Below, in pieces: positions 12,701 through 24,147 of a stretch of DNA of 64,000 nt. This DNA comes from Pseudisothecium myosuroides (taxonomy: Eukaryota; Streptophyta; Bryopsida; Hypnales; Lembophyllaceae). A program made the translations under genes and the position numbers. Below the pieces are notes generated by a model. That model was not told the origin of the DNA. It saw nothing but the letters and a program-made list of their open reading frames with translations, and made no database searches. Within the stretch, counting starts at the first letter, position 1; every line of letters begins with the position of its first letter. Location: contig OX637294.1 in the NCBI GenBank assembly GCA_951799445.1, positions 18,687,452-18,751,451 on the forward strand. Reading direction: 5' to 3'.

Positions 12701-13640
12701 CAACATACATAGAAAGTACTCCCAAACTGAACATCTTTCATCAATCTTGTCAATAGTGGCATTTTTTCAAAAATTGTGCAATTCTGTTGATCTTTTTTTA
12801 TTAGAAAGCTAAATAAATCTTGTTTTATGTCAATGGTGGCGATTATCAAAATTAATCTACACAAATGAGGAATTATGCTTGGTATAAGAGCTAGTCAAGA
12901 AAACAAGGACTTTGCTCAAACACCCCCAGTCCTTTAGGTATTAAAGAGTTGGAATTTGGGTTCTAAAGTCACCATTTTTTGAAATCAGTGGACATCACTA
13001 TGCTACTTCTATAGATTCATTCATTATTCTACAATCTCAAGCGATACTTTTTTAATTACCAATGGAAATGTGTAGGAAAATAAGAGAGTCACAATAACAT
13101 GTCAAGGACAAGAATAGACTTCCTGAGGGTATACAATGAGAAGCTATGACCTTTTGCTTTGGGTGCCTAGAATTTAATATGTCTTTCTTTTTAAAAAATG
13201 AATTAACCAAAATACTTAATAAAATGTCCTTGAATTTGTCATTCTTTTGTGTAAAGAAATTTGTGAATCAAATAAGTAAAACTATGTGCATTGACCAAAG
13301 GATCCACCATTAGATGTTTTTCCGAGGTATAGGACTACTTTTTCAGGCCCATCCTAGAATAAATAATTATTATTATTATTTAAAAAATTAATTATTTATT
13401 TAAAAAATAAAATTAATGATGCGATGTGGGCAAAGTTTGCCCACATCAGATTGCTGATGTGGCACCGTTCCCACGTTCCCAATAGTCTGGAAACTTGTGG
13501 CCCTTTACAACCCCAAAATCTCATCTAGTGCAATGGTCTTCTTAACTTAAATCTACATTTTTGGACTAATTTCTATTCTTAATCTTCTAAATTAATCCAA
13601 AACCTCAAAATTAAAATTGTGGTCCCAAATTCATGAATTA
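9766..13640. other. Gene-free A+T-rich spacer
   Basis: No coding region, RNA gene or intact element was recognised apart from the short Stowaway-type MITE at 11,173-11,259. Reading frames here are short and lack any protein family likeness. Confidence 0.6.
11173..11259. mobile_element. 87-bp Stowaway-type MITE
   Basis: The ends CTCCCTCTATTTCTGAATAA and its imperfect complement are flanked by TA on both sides (11,171-11,172 and 11,260-11,261). CTCCCTC ends and a TA target duplication are hallmarks of plant Tc1/mariner-derived Stowaway MITEs. Confidence 0.75.
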
Positions 13641-14436
13641 GACAAGTTGCAAGAAACACTTCACATTTTTCCGTCAAAATTGCGTTTTTTGGCCATAGGA
13701 CTCGCAAAAGTATGCAATACTACCAATACAATATTTGAGCAGCGTCCCAACAAATTTCAATCGTCGATTCAAGGCGCCTGCAGATCTAAACCGTTGATTT
13801 AGTACTATGCAATACTACAGACTACTACAAAGTACTGCAGAAGCCACTGGAAGCAAAAAATAGTAGAAAAAGGGTCTATGGACATTTTCATTTTTAGTAA
13901 TTCAAAAAAAATTCAAAAAAAAGCCATACAAAAAGCCATTTTTCTAGAGAAGATTACGCTCGCATTGCACCAAAAAATTCATGAAGAATTTTTTTCCCCC
14001 CTTGTAGCTTTCGCGCAAAGGAAGGTCACTTTGACCCCATGTGTGCAACCAACATGTTGTTATTTTCATAAAAATTCATCGACAGCTTTTGTAATATTAA
14101 CAAACCTCCAACATGCCCAATTTGTGGCTTCAAATTCGCATTTTTGGGTCAAGAATAGGACTAAAACCCCCCAAATGGCCATGGTAGACATCCAATTGGG
14201 GGTAGGTTAAAAACAATAAACTAATTTTTAAAAAATTGAAAAAATTATTCAATATATGAAACTATTGCATCTACATGGAATCGGTCCATGTGTTTCAAGA
14301 AAAAAAAAACTATTGCATCTACCTTCATTCCAAATTTCATGCCAAATGAACAAACAATGCAAAAGTTATGAGCAAAAAAACAATTCCTGAGGGCAAGGGG
14401 ACAAGAAATCGGACAAGTGTTTCTTGCAATCACCCA
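13640..14436. mobile_element. Possible element with GCAAGAAACACTT ends
   Basis: TTGCAAGAAACACTT near 13,647 is mirrored near 14,420 (AAGTGTTTCTTGCAA). The same terminal motif bounds the clear element at 22,481-23,213. The interiors differ and the outermost bases do not match well, so this is a tentative call. Confidence 0.35.
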
Positions 14437-15477
14437 TTACCACCTTGCTATTGTAATGTATGCATTCTTGTCATCCAAAGCAATCGAGTGATTTCCATCC
14501 AAATTACAAATTGAAAAACACTTTACCTTCATGTAGAGTAAACCGGCCATTTACCGCACACATCCAAACACCGCACAACAACACTTTCCAATGACCAAAC
14601 ACTAACCGCACAATTCAAGTAGCAATTCAATTGTGAAGGGAACAAAATTTTATATGATTGCCCAATGACCGCACACTATGTGGTGATTGGTTGCAAGGAA
14701 TTTTAATTAGATTTGAGCTTCATCACCTTCAAATTGCAATAAAATTTGTAAGAAGAAATCTTCCTACATTTTGGTTATTGAAGGTGAATCTTAACATGAC
14801 ATTTAATAATCATGCCAAATTTCAAAACATGCAAGCTAGTCTCTATATTTATGTAGAGAAGGATTTGAATTTTGTCTGTGCAATAATTAGCAAGTTTACT
14901 ACACAACAACATGACTTATGAGGTGATGAAGATTGGCCCAATCTCAAACTTTTGTACCATATGATCAAGTCCACAATTTGGTCACACTTTCATACACAAA
15001 CCTACATCCATCAACAAATGCTATTAATGTGTATTATAGGGTATCCATTATGACTACCAATTGAAAGGAAAATTTGGAAGATCTAAACCCGTGTAGTTAA
15101 GCCGATGTGCATAGTTAGAGTCGAATATACAAAAAGAGGGGTTTGAAGTTTTTTTGTATTCTTAAAGGCAAGACTTGAAGAAACCTTAAAGTGTTCTACA
15201 CGTATATATTTGAAGTGTTTTTGGAAAGACACAAAACCATTCACTAAAGGTTCTATTTTTTTGCACCTTTGTTGTGCCAAGTGTAAAATTGGATCTTCTA
15301 CAATGTACTCCAACGCTTGCAATTTCTTGACAAATTTATCACTTGAAGTCCCTCATTATTGGTATCTTCTGGAAAGGTCTGGACACTTTCGTGACGACTT
15401 TGCGTGTATGAAATACTTCCCATTGACATATTACAAAAGTTTTAGATTGACGGTCCCAAATGATCTAAAACTATCTC

Positions 15478-15700
15478 GGGTGATGGTCAAGTGGTGAGGG
15501 ACTTCTGATGGAATCCATGAGGTTCCCAATTCCACTCCCTATGTTGACATTGCTCGCATGGGGGCTCCCCGTGCTAGTGCACAAGGAAGAGGTTTATTCC
15601 TCATGACTACTTGTTCCCGACAGGGAGACCCAAGGTGTGTAATTCCCGGGCTTTTTCACACCAAGTTGCCTTGGATTGTGTCGTGTCAAACCAGCTACGG
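15478..15700 (+). mobile_element. Possible decayed tRNA-derived SINE
   Basis: TGGTCAAGTGG near 15,484 resembles a pol III A box. GGTTCCCAATTCCAC, about 35 bp downstream, resembles a B box, followed by a moderately G+C-rich body ending near 15,700. This arrangement is typical of plant SINE heads. No A-rich tail or target duplication was confirmed. The region 15,700-16,370 shows nothing else recognisable. Confidence 0.35.
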
Positions 15701-16369
15701 TCCTTAAAGGCCACATGTTTCAATAAGACCACAAAATTCAACACAATACACTAGAGCGAACCACGTCGTTTTTCATTCAGGAGATCCGGCCCTATGTTGC
15801 TTCTCACTAAAAAAATTCTAATGTTGGTAGCCAAGTTCGCCCCACGTTTTTCATTTGTGACTTATTTCACTCACCCGCGTTTTGTCGCTATTTCAAGGAA
15901 CGAAAAGTGACGAGATTCGCACTTTGCAGTACTGGTACTGTAGTGCAATCATGTCCACTGTGCACAGTCGACACACAAAATAACTCAACGTGTGCTACGT
16001 ACATGACCAGACCTCCAGGACATGAGAACTTCGTTTTTAAAGTACATCATTCATTTGACTGTCTTCAGGAGTTGCTTTGAACTGAAAAAACACTTCAAGT
16101 GCCTGCGCAGAAACAAACGGATACTGAATTACTGATACTCCCAGAACTGCATCACACAATATATCAGCAACAACCAAATTCTCATGCAACCAGAATGTCA
16201 TTATCATGCATTAACTGAGTTTCATAAATTAAGCAACCAAAATTTCACAATCATGCCGGCAGAAAAGATGGAGTTACAAGTATCGAAAATCATTAGCTCA
16301 AGTCTACTATAAGTCATAGCCTCACCGAAAGGAAATCAGTATCTACGCGTGCTTTCATTGGCAGACAAC

Positions 16370-16625
16370 TACAGATCTCACTGGAGAGATGATCATTCTC
16401 TTACGGTGCAAGAACCAAACTCTCTTGAGATCAAACTTTGATATTTTTAGAAAATTCGTATGAAATCATCAATGTCGCAGGTTGTAGACTGCAATCGAAG
16501 TGACAGGCGACGGGAAGCAGACAGCCCCATCACTTTCCTTCCAAAGATCAGTGCATGAGCACCGACACTTAAATCATATCTCAGGAGTTAGGACCAACTT
16601 GCTGCTTGAGAATCGAGTATAAGAA
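16370..16625. repeat. Dispersed repeat shared with intron 5 of the 52.6-55.8 kb gene
   Basis: Blocks such as 'ttgagatcaaactttgat', 'aggttgtagac' and 'agacagcccc' occur in the same order here and at about 55,190-55,310. The two stretches are similar but not identical. No ends or coding capacity were identified. Confidence 0.55.
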
Positions 16626-17119
16626 GACCAGTGCAGTAGATGAGCTGCTCTTGGGACAGTAACAAGTTATTAGAGTATAAGACAAGGGTTCATGTCCGTA
16701 ATACTTACAGGATTCTCTGCCTTACGGTAGGTACATCATACGGTTGATGAGTATACATAGCAGTGAACCGTAGCAACAGACATGTGTCGAGTTGTCAGGC
16801 CCACCTGATCTCCCTCTGCAAGGGTAATTGGTGCTGCATTTCGCTTGCTTGTTGGGTCCGCACGATCTGCTGCCAGAAACGCGCTGCAGCTTCTGCCACT
16901 CTGACCTAGCCGTCCCTGTCCGTCTGGAACTCTGGATAGTGCTGTCCTGCTGCTCACTGAGGCAATCATCTTCTTCTTCTTCAATTCAGGGGCCTCTATC
17001 AGCAACAGAAATTCCTCTCTGACCGATTGTAATGAGCGCTAACAGATTTTCTTTCCTAATCTGCTCGATTTATTGTGTCCTACTGTTGCAGCTGCGGTGT
17101 CATTCTTTTTGATGGTCAT

Positions 17120-17880
17120 GTGGGTGTACAGTAGCTCGAAGTCTGGCAAAGGAGAGCGATGGAGATGGAGATGTGAGGGCAATTCTTTTTGCTAGAGCTT
17201 CCTAACGGAATGGCCATGGCGAAGGGTGTCTTCAATTTTAGAGGCCGAGTGTAGAATCTGCTCTTTCGTAGCTTTCAGTTGTTTGAGCAATCTGCTTCGA
17301 AAGGCGCTCACAATTCGGCTTCAATGTAAAAGTAGAAATTGGCAATGAAGAATTACAGGTTATTGAAACGTACTAGTGTTCCTGCCAGTCTTTGATGGTT
17401 TTGGAGATCGTGTGAAGAGTTCAGTTCCTCCAAGGCTGACAAAGTAGAGTTCTGAGGTCGAGAGAGATGGAGAACGGAAGTGCAGACAAGCTTGCTTGAG
17501 CTTCATCTCGGATGGCCATGGCGAATCGTGAATTTAACCAACTGTAGAATCTCCTCTTTTGCAGGTTCAGTTGTTTGAGCAATCTGCTTGGATCGCTTCT
17601 GCAATTTCGCTTCAACGTAAAGTCAAATTGGCAAGGACTCACGTCAGAGTTGCTCCTAGTCTAGCAAAGTAGAGAGAGATCTAGAATGGCAGTGCAGAGA
17701 AGCTTGCTTGATCTTTCTAGCAGGTGACCATGGCGAAGTTTGACTTCAAGTTAGAACCACATTTTAGAATCTCCACTTTCGCAGCTTCAATTGTTTGAGC
17801 AATCTGCTTCGACGGTTCTCACAATTCAGCTTCAACGTAAAATAGAATTGGCAGATAATGGAGAATTGGAGGTTATGATA
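17120..17880 (+). repeat. Three imperfect tandem repeats upstream of the F-box gene
   Basis: Three related units of about 220-290 bp precede the F-box start. Each has ATGGCGAA in the context CCATGGCGAA, then a TAGAATCT-like block with CTTTCGCAG or similar, then TTTGAGCAATCTGCTT (at 17,285, 17,577 and 17,797), then TTCAACGTAAA. Each unit carries a short upstream frame beginning MA(M)A that stops within about 25 codons. They probably belong to the promoter or leader. They could act as upstream ORFs or be relics of duplicated leader exons; this is inference. Confidence 0.7.
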
Positions 17881-17905
17881 TAGGTTATTGCGGTTTCTCC
17901 TCGAG

Positions 17906-18943
17906 ATGGGGGACGAGATGGCGCAGGATTGGAATCACAAGATTTGCGAGGCCAGCAGTCAATTCCTCAACGCCGATGTGTTGAATGCCGTGATGAGCCG
18001 CGTGGATGGCGCGACTCTAGCCAGGCTGAGCTGCGTAAATACGCAATTTCGGTCTGTGGCCGAGGGGGAGGTTCTCTGGGAGAAACTCTGCAACCAGCGA
18101 TGGCCATCAACTAAGCAAACTCCCGGGACAACACTCATCTCTTGTTTCGGCGGCTTCCGAAAACTTTACAGCAATTGTTTCCCTTTCGTGTCCCAGGCTC
18201 ACCACGATGAAGAATTCGCCTCCTCCGCAACCGATTTTGTTTCCATAGTGGACGTGACGTACAACGGCGAGCCCGTGCTGTCCCGCGTGGTGGACGGCAT
18301 CCCTGGCGCCAGCGCTTCATGCGGTCCACTTGTGGACATTCTCGGGGTACACGGGGTGGCAATCTACTCGGAAGAAGACGGACCGATTGTGACGATCCAC
18401 ACCAAAACAATTCCCCGAACGCAAGACGGCCGCTTCTGGATGGCGCTCTGCAACCAACTGCGTGTCAGTTGGATCCTCCTCCACAAGAAGACGCACCGCA
18501 TGGTGAACCTCGCAAGCTGGAAGCCGTTGAGCGGCGTCCAGCACCGGCCGTGCAGTGACAACCACTTCTTCCTCCGCTTCGGCTCCATCCTCCCCAACCC
18601 TAATTCCACTCCCGTCCACTGCAACATCACCATGCGATGCAGACCGCTGGAGCAGCCGTCGGCCACCACAGTGGTCAAGCTCACAGACCTGGGCCTGACC
18701 CTAGAGGACATTCACAGCGTGCATCTGCGGGGGGAAGAAGCTGTCGCCATTCTCTCCCGCGCCATGTATTGCGACAAGACCACGGTGGAGAGCAAAGTGT
18801 CGACCTCGTTTCACGAATTCGTTGCGACCCAGACGTCGAATCGGGAAGCTTTGATCCGTCGCGAGAAGCACCGCGAGAAGGCTCATGCGGTGCTGTTCGT
18901 TGGCGTCATTGTGATCATTCTCATATCTCACGTCTTAGTATAG
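17906..18943 (+). CDS. F-box protein, At2g27310-like, C-terminal membrane anchor
   Basis: A single exon of 345 residues. I start at the ATG at 17,906; the frame extends upstream only with non-ATG codons, and a second ATG lies four codons on. An F-box spans about residues 20-62 (LNADVL, then LARLSCV, then LWEKLC), which should dock on SKP1 of an SCF ubiquitin ligase. The middle matches the plant family of At2g27310/At2g36090 as I remember it: a GGF..LY segment, then SDFVS-type 'ATDFVSIVDV' and 'SRVVDGIPG'. The last 20 or so residues are strongly hydrophobic (roughly 325-345) and follow a charged RREKHREKAH stretch, so the protein is probably tail-anchored in a membrane. The substrate is unknown. 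G+C content is clearly above that of the spacer. A decayed copy of its 3' end follows immediately. Confidence 0.88.
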   Translation: MGDEMAQDWNHKICEASSQFLNADVLNAVMSRVDGATLARLSCVNTQFRSVAEGEVLWEKLCNQRWPSTKQTPGTTLISCFGGFRKLYSNCFPFVSQAHHDEEFASSATDFVSIVDVTYNGEPVLSRVVDGIPGASASCGPLVDILGVHGVAIYSEEDGPIVTIHTKTIPRTQDGRFWMALCNQLRVSWILLHKKTHRMVNLASWKPLSGVQHRPCSDNHFFLRFGSILPNPNSTPVHCNITMRCRPLEQPSATTVVKLTDLGLTLEDIHSVHLRGEEAVAILSRAMYCDKTTVESKVSTSFHEFVATQTSNREALIRREKHREKAHAVLFVGVIVIILISHVLV

Positions 18944-18966
18944 CTCTCATCCATTTCTTCAAGAGA

Positions 18967-19200
18967 CCTTGGCCTAACTTTAGATGCCACTGACAGCATG
19001 AATCTGCGAGGGGAAGAAGCTGCCACCGGCCGAGAGCTCCGACAAGACCGCCGTGAAGAGCAAATTGTCGAGCACGTTTCCCGAATTTCATTGCAACGCA
19101 GACTTCGAATCGGGAATCAAGCTTGGATCCGCCAGGAGAATCACTGTGAGAAGACCCAGCTCCGACTTACTTGCTGTTTGTGATCGACATCCTCATGCCT
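18967..19200 (+). pseudogene. Decayed tandem copy of the F-box gene 3' end
   Basis: From 18,967 the sequence repeats the last 270 or so bases of the F-box gene (18,684-18,925) in the same orientation, with many substitutions and small gaps. Examples are 'ctgcg(g/a)ggggaagaagct', then 'gacaagacc', then 'gtcga(g/c)c.cgttt', then a 'ttgctgttt.tg' block equal to the membrane-anchor codons. The frame is broken. It is a partial tandem duplication that shed its function; unequal crossing-over is the likely origin. Confidence 0.75.
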
Positions 19201-19449
19201 CCATTTCCATTGTTTCGAAAGTTTGCTACATGGGCAATTCTTCTCAGATTTGGGTGGGCATATATAGCTCGCACATGTAAATATCGATCACTTCCAGCGA
19301 TCGCCAGCCGCAACATGGAAGCGAGCAAGCATCAGGGTGGTCAATTCAGCAGCAATTCAAGGAAGGCGAGACTGCTAACTTTGCAGAACAGCGGCTTCTA
19401 CTAGTTGAAGTAGGGAAACCCAAAACTTGTAACTTAATTAGGAGCTAGT

Positions 19450-19635
19450 GATGAGAGGATTAGCAGGGTGCAGTTCCTTCAAGTACTGTAAGATGCACGT
19501 TTACAATTGATGAGAAGATTAGCAGGGTGCAGTTCCTTAAAGGACTGTAAGATGCACGTTTTCAATTGATAAAGAAGATTAGCAGCGTGCAGTTCCTTCG
19601 AGTAATTAATTACTGCAAGATGCACGTTTCAATTC
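19450..19635. repeat. Three tandem 60-bp repeats
   Basis: A unit beginning ATTAGCAG(G/C)GTGCAGTTCC recurs at 19,459, 19,518 and 19,578, each followed by a GTAAGATGCACGTTT-like block. Located 0.5 kb after the F-box stop; no gene function is visible. Confidence 0.8.
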
Positions 19636-20462
19636 ATGAGGGACTACCTTACGTACCCACGTCCACAACCTTCAGCTGAAGAGCTGGGAGAGTGGACAAG
19701 GATATAGGACAAAACTAAGGCTTAAACTATTGCTTAAGTTGTACTCTTGAATGAAGAAATTAACTGAGGGTGGTACACTGAATCCCTCTGCATTCCAAAG
19801 CATGAGTTCATGATTAGTCTCCAGTGAAGATTCCTGATCCAATTGGTTTTGTACTGCTCACTGCTGCTGTGTCTGTGTCTGTGTCTGTGGTGCAGAGTTT
19901 TTATTTTTGGAACGGTGACTCGGTGAGGCTTCCTTCATTCCATGCCCTGACTCAGCAGTCGCAAATTTATGGAAGTTAAGTTATGGAGGGGATCAAGCAT
20001 TCAAGCGAAATCAAAGCAAAACCCTCGTACACGAGTACCGTACGTAGTCTGAGGCTCTGAGGTTACATTCGGCACATTTCGGCCAAATAATATTTATTTT
20101 AAATTGGAATGATTGGTTTGGCAGGTCATTTTTATTTAATTAATAAAGAAGTTATTCGGCAATTGATAAATGTTTTTTTATTCACTATTGGCAGCAACCC
20201 TTCAAATATTCTTGGATGTTGAATGATTTTCTTCATTGCGGAGGAAAGTGGCTTTCAATCAATGAATTCATTCTTTTTTCATAGTGTCGTTCCTTCCTTT
20301 GCTATAAAGTTAGAAGAATGAATTTGGATTCTGAATTATTTTGTAGTTATGTCATGGGATGAAGATGTACATGTATCTTTTCCAATACTTTGACTTTCTT
20401 TGTGTCTATTTTTCCTTGAACTCAACCAAGTGGCTAAAAACCATTTGACTTCCAAAATTTTA

Positions 20463-21029
20463 CTACCTCCGTCCCAAAATGATCTTCATGTTGGACAAAA
20501 CATTCTAGATTAAGGCAAAAAATAACATTTTAAAAACTTGTTTTGTGCTGTAAGTAGAGTTTGGTGTACTCCTAGCATTCTAGAAACTTTGAGGTTCAAA
20601 GTCCTTTTTGAAATGTAGTTTTTGGAATATTGAAAAATGGAATTTCTTGGGCATTTTCAAAGATCACCAGTGGTCAATTAATTGTTGAGAGTGAGGTCAT
20701 CATTTTGTAGGCATTTAGTATATGCCTAAGCCTATGTGTGGCCCTTTATTCCAGCTCCAAAAGCTTCATCTCCTTCAATTGGGCAATATTCAAAGAGATG
20801 CAAAAAATACAAACAACAATGTTGACTGACCCCATTAATCATTTTATTTATCTTTTGACTAATGATTGTATAAATGGAAGGGAAACTACTACTCAAAGTT
20901 GTTTTGTTGGTCCTCAATAGCAATCGAAAGTCAAATTTGACCAATTCATAAGTCACAGCCTGCAATAGGAAGATCATTTTGGGACAAAAAATGAAGGCCA
21001 ACAGGAAGATCATTTTGGGACGGAGGGAG
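20463..21029. mobile_element. 567-bp Stowaway/mariner-type element
   Basis: The ends CT(A/C)CCTCCGTCCCAAAAT, running on into GATCTTC, are inverted and flanked by TA (20,461-20,462; 21,030-21,031). This is the classic plant Tc1/mariner terminal signature. The interior has no transposase, so it is non-autonomous. The next 1.4 kb (21,030-22,480) has no recognisable gene. Confidence 0.85.
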
Positions 21030-22480
21030 TAATTATTTTTTGCCGAGGGTAACCTCAAGCTATAGTAATACATTGCTCCCCCCCTTAAGAAAAATAGATG
21101 GTGTGAAGGACATAACATTCTTCACCACGTTGGAAGGAGTCCCTTTTGCATTTTTTGCAATCCAAAGCGCCCCTCCAATAACCATTTGCTACAGAATAAT
21201 ATAATTGAAGCTCTCCCTTTGCATCTAAGGGAGCATTATATCTCCATCACTAATATCTATGGGGAAAAAAATCCATATAGCTCACAGTGTTATGTATATT
21301 TAAAGTAGACCGAATCCTTTGTGGGGAGAAGGGTTGCCTTTGTCTTTGCCTATGGTACAATTGATTTTTTTTAGAATTTTTTTGAAAATATAGACAAATG
21401 TAGGGCGATGGTCGGCTTGGGGTACCCAAAAAAGCCGTCTTAACTATAATGTAGTTTACCACACTGTGTCAAACAACTTCATTTTTTAAACGTAATAAAT
21501 TATGGTTTTGCAAAATGTGGTTTAAGATGCCTATACTTGTAAAGTATCAAGAAAAAAAAATTCAGCACAAAAAAAGAATTTTACAAATTTTTAAAGAATT
21601 TTATAGTTGAAAAAATAGGTGTCGTCCCGGACACATAAAATCCTCAAAAACAAGCATTTGGAATATCAAATAATTTTTTTTTAATATCATTTTTGGTAAA
21701 GACTTATATAAAGTGATCCAATATATAAAATAATTTCTTTTATGTATAAATTTTTTAAGAATTGTGCACTATAAAGCTTGCAATTCCCAAAATTCAGCAA
21801 TTTTTTTCACATCTATGAAAAAGTTCACAAATTTAATTATTTTTCTTAAAAATCGGTAGGAATATACATCTTGATTATATTGAGGTGCACAATTTTATTT
21901 TATTTTTATTTTTACTTGATGAAAATGAACAAATTAGACAAACTTTGGAGGCTTGAAACAAAAATATCCTAATTAGTGTGTCTAAAGTGGGATACCCCAA
22001 GCCGACCGCTCCCCTGTAAGAAAATTCAATAGCAATTGAAATCATATTTTTATGATAAAGTATGAATTTGCTAGGAATTCTTAAAGTTTGTTGTCCTAAT
22101 AATCCAAAAGAATCACTAGAAATTCTTGAAATCATTTAATGTGCATCATAAAATGGTATGGTATTTTCTTGAATGGGACACAACATCAAGGCCTAAAATA
22201 TTCACTTTGTGTGATGGTTTTGAAGCCAAGTTCCTATTGTAGTCATTTCACTTCATCATTAGCAATATAATTTAGATTGTGGCTACTTTTTATTCCATTG
22301 TAGACCAAACCTCAATTATTCAAAATGATGGCTTTAGGTTGAATTAATGGCAAGGGTGTCCATATATCTAAGGGTTAAATAAAGCCTTGTTGATTTGTGA
22401 ATTTGGCTATTGGATCCTTGGCAAAACCATTGACAAGAAGCCATCTTGCCATACTTTAAAGAATGAAAATTTTTTTTAGC

Positions 22481-23213
22481 GGGTGAATGCAAGAAACACT
22501 TGTACTATTTTGCGTCACACCTTGCGTTTTGATTAGTTTTTTGGCCATAACTTTTGCGTTTTGGCTCCAAATGATTCAAGTTTTATAGGTAAGGTACTCA
22601 TGACTATTATACACCTTGCCTAATTTTGTTGTAATTTTCAAAAATAGTTTTTTTGTCCAAAAATAGCCCCCAATTATATGTCACATTTGCCAATTTAGAA
22701 GTTTTTAGTACTATTTAGTACCCCAAAAAATGAATTTTGAGTTGAAATTTGGAGGGCATGGTCTTCTAGTAGATTTATAGCTATGCAAAGAAGGAATTCT
22801 AAAAATAATTAATTGTATATGGTGTGGAAGTCCACAAAGTGAGCTTCTTTCTACTTACATTTTGAAACATATAAAATATAATTTTGGAGTTTTTTTGGGT
22901 GAATGACCATCTCCATAGAGTTGTTACAAATGGACAATTTTCATTTTATGTATTTAATTTTGTTTCCTATTTTTAACTAATTTATACATCAAGGTTTCCA
23001 TTTTTTTGAGATTCGGCACTTTTTAGTTCTCTAGTTTAAAGAAATTTTCTATACATTTCCTTTGGTAGTTACCTTCATCTTAAAGGTGTATACGTTAGCC
23101 ATATTTTTTTTGTTTTTTAAAAATTATTTTTTTAATTTTACAGTATTCTAGAAGAAAAATCACAAGTACTGTAAAAATGCAACAAAATCGGCAGGTGTTT
23201 CTTGCATTCACCC
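22481..23213. mobile_element. 733-bp element, GGGTGAATGCAAGAAACAC ends
   Basis: The 19-bp terminal inverted repeats are perfect. TAGC immediately precedes the left end and immediately follows the right end, a possible 4-bp target duplication. A diverged relative lies at 49,215-49,910, with the shared interior block 'ggtaaggtactcatgacta'. There is no coding sequence. The superfamily is not assigned. Confidence 0.75.
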
Positions 23214-23234
23214 TAGCCTACACTGATTTTTCCT

Positions 23235-24147
23235 ACTACACTAAAATTGGTAAATAGTGTTGGGTGATAATTAGTGTTGTTCCCTGTTTTTACCCCCCAA
23301 CACTATTTTCCAACTTATGTGTAAATAGTGTTGGGGCACTTACCTCCCGTCGTCAAAATCTGCCCCTTCCCTGACAAACTGTGTTTTCCGCCTCTTGCCG
23401 TCATACTCTGGATCTTCCCTGGGAAACTGTGTTTTCCGCCTCTTGCCGTCAAACTTTGGCCCTTCCCTGGAACACACCTCTTGCCGTCCAATTCCTTCTC
23501 TAGGAAAACTTTCATTTTCCCTTGTCCGGTGGAGAGATTGTGAAAGAAGAGGTGCAGGAGCTCTTTGCTCTATCACTTGAAGGAGGCTCCTTCCACAAGG
23601 GGGGGGGGGGGGGGGTGGTGGGGGGGGGGGGGGTATATACTTCTTGGTTTCCCGCCAATTCCTTTGCCGCTTGATTTCAAATTTCAAACTTCCGTTGCCT
23701 ATATCTTTTTTTTGATGTATGTGATTGAACATTAAATGACACCATTGGATTTGTCTTTCTCTCCTCTATTTCCTTTGAAAAATATATATATTTTTTTTGA
23801 TTGCCACTTTTTTATTTTAGCATTTTTCAGCATTTTTTCAGCAATTCAGCATTTTTTCACAGCAATTCAGCATTTTTCAGCAATTCAGCATTTCATTTAT
23901 TTATTTCAGCATTTCAGCATTTCAACATCTCATTGTCTATTTCAGCATTTCATTTAGTTCCCATCTAACACTAAATGCACTCTCGTAAAATTTTTGACTC
24001 TCTCTGTCATTCATCTGATTTTACTATCAAGCTAAAATAGTGTTAGATTTGATAAATAATGATCCAACACTAACCTTGCAAATCACAATTAGTGTTAGGT
24101 GGGACAATTAGTGTTGCCAACACTATTTACCAATTTTAGTGTAGTGA
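23235..24147. mobile_element. 0.9-kb CACTA-like element with internal repeats and poly-G
   Basis: The ends ACTACACTAAAATTGGTA and complement are inverted over about 29 bp, with AGTGTT/AACACT motifs repeated just inside. Inside are about three direct repeats of roughly 50 bp (23,360-23,510, 'ttttccgcctcttgccgtc'), a poly-G tract at about 23,600-23,633, and a run of TTCAGCATTT repeats at about 23,820-23,950. A 130-codon minus-strand frame over the repeats and poly-G is compositional and not a likely gene. The following 24,148-25,541 is A+T-rich with no recognised gene. Confidence 0.65.

Noticed and set aside
18135..18711. Several long frames on both strands across the F-box gene
   Set aside because: Shadows of a G+C-rich exon; only the frame with the F-box has family support.
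20732..21118. 128-codon minus-strand frame
   Set aside because: Runs through the right end of the Stowaway-type element and its terminal repeat; not a gene.
23340..23732. 130-codon minus-strand frame with a proline run
   Set aside because: It is the translation of a poly-G tract and direct repeats inside a transposon-like element; no start context or protein family.
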